Origin: Diadophis punctatus similis
Lineage: Eukaryota > Chordata > Lepidosauria > Squamata > Dipsadidae
DNA length: 64,000 nucleotides
Assembly: GCA_023053685.1 (NCBI GenBank)
Contig: JALIGW010000028.1
Span: forward strand, 6,732,501-6,796,500
Direction: 5' to 3'
Both the position numbers and the translations under genes were made by a program. This document shows, piece after piece, positions 63,869-64,000 of this stretch. Under the pieces are notes generated by a model that was given only the letters and a program-made list of their open reading frames with translations, was not told where the DNA came from and ran no database searches. Every line of letters starts with the position of its first letter. Positions within the stretch are counted from its first letter, which is position 1.

Positions 63869-64000
63869 GTAAGCATAATGAAAGTGACACCAATTAACTT
63901 TCAGGGAAGAATTCAATAGTTGGCTAGTATCTGATCATCAATAGGAACCGTATTAAATAGATTTTGGATTAATTGGCTTTTAATTGTTTCCACCCTAGTT

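Overview
The window is nuclear DNA of a squamate reptile, most likely a snake. The genes are split into small exons with GT-AG introns. The space between exons is packed with repeats typical of squamates: CR1, L2, Rex1 and RTE LINEs, tRNA-derived SINEs, many hAT-type and TA-flanked MITEs, long (CTTT)n, (AAT)n and (CATA)n tracts, and one Ty3/gypsy chromovirus. Assignment to snakes is inference from repeat style; the squamate or other vertebrate origin is clear.

Two host genes lie on the + strand. KNSTRN (kinastrin/SKAP, a spindle and kinetochore protein) occupies about 3.4-19.2 kb. Seven exons (7740-19144) join in frame into 228 codons plus a stop from an ATG at 7752. IVD (mitochondrial isovaleryl-CoA dehydrogenase) starts at 30650. 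Nine exons join in frame into 321 codons up to 63868, and the last ~100 codons lie beyond the window. The KNSTRN-IVD order matches the neighbourhood of these genes in human 15q15. I found no minus-strand host gene.

Layout: 0-3 kb, a CR1 fragment and a SINE; 3-19.2 kb, KNSTRN with a large hAT element (4.1-6.2 kb), a solo LTR directly before its first coding exon, and a cluster of hAT MITEs (11.4-15.6 kb); 19.2-30.5 kb, an intergenic stack in which an antisense RTE LINE is broken by a 7.7-kb hAT-flanked element (21048-28723). That element carries a captured piece of the cilia gene RSPH14 and is itself interrupted by a 5.8-kb, nearly intact chromovirus (22516-28293). From 30.5 kb to the end are the IVD exons, with introns full of L2, CR1, Rex1, MITEs and a 2.5-kb TA-flanked foldback element.

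The most unusual observations concern mobile DNA. (1) Three hAT-like elements sit end to end with four exact copies of one 8-bp target (GCCTAGAC) between and around them, and a second locus shows the same with GTCTATGG; hAT insertions have repeatedly re-used one target site. (2) Ten target sites in the window all fit nnnTAnnn, and eight fit nnCTAnnn. (3) The chromovirus has no tRNA-type primer site. Instead 11 nt just downstream of its LTR are complementary to an LTR segment lying 30 nt downstream of a TATA box, as in the self-priming Tf1 mechanism. Its LTRs differ at one base in 677. (4) A hAT element carries RSPH14 first-exon sequence with an upstream RFX X-box. (5) Foldback elements carry hammerhead-ribozyme-like cores, as in Penelope-like elements.
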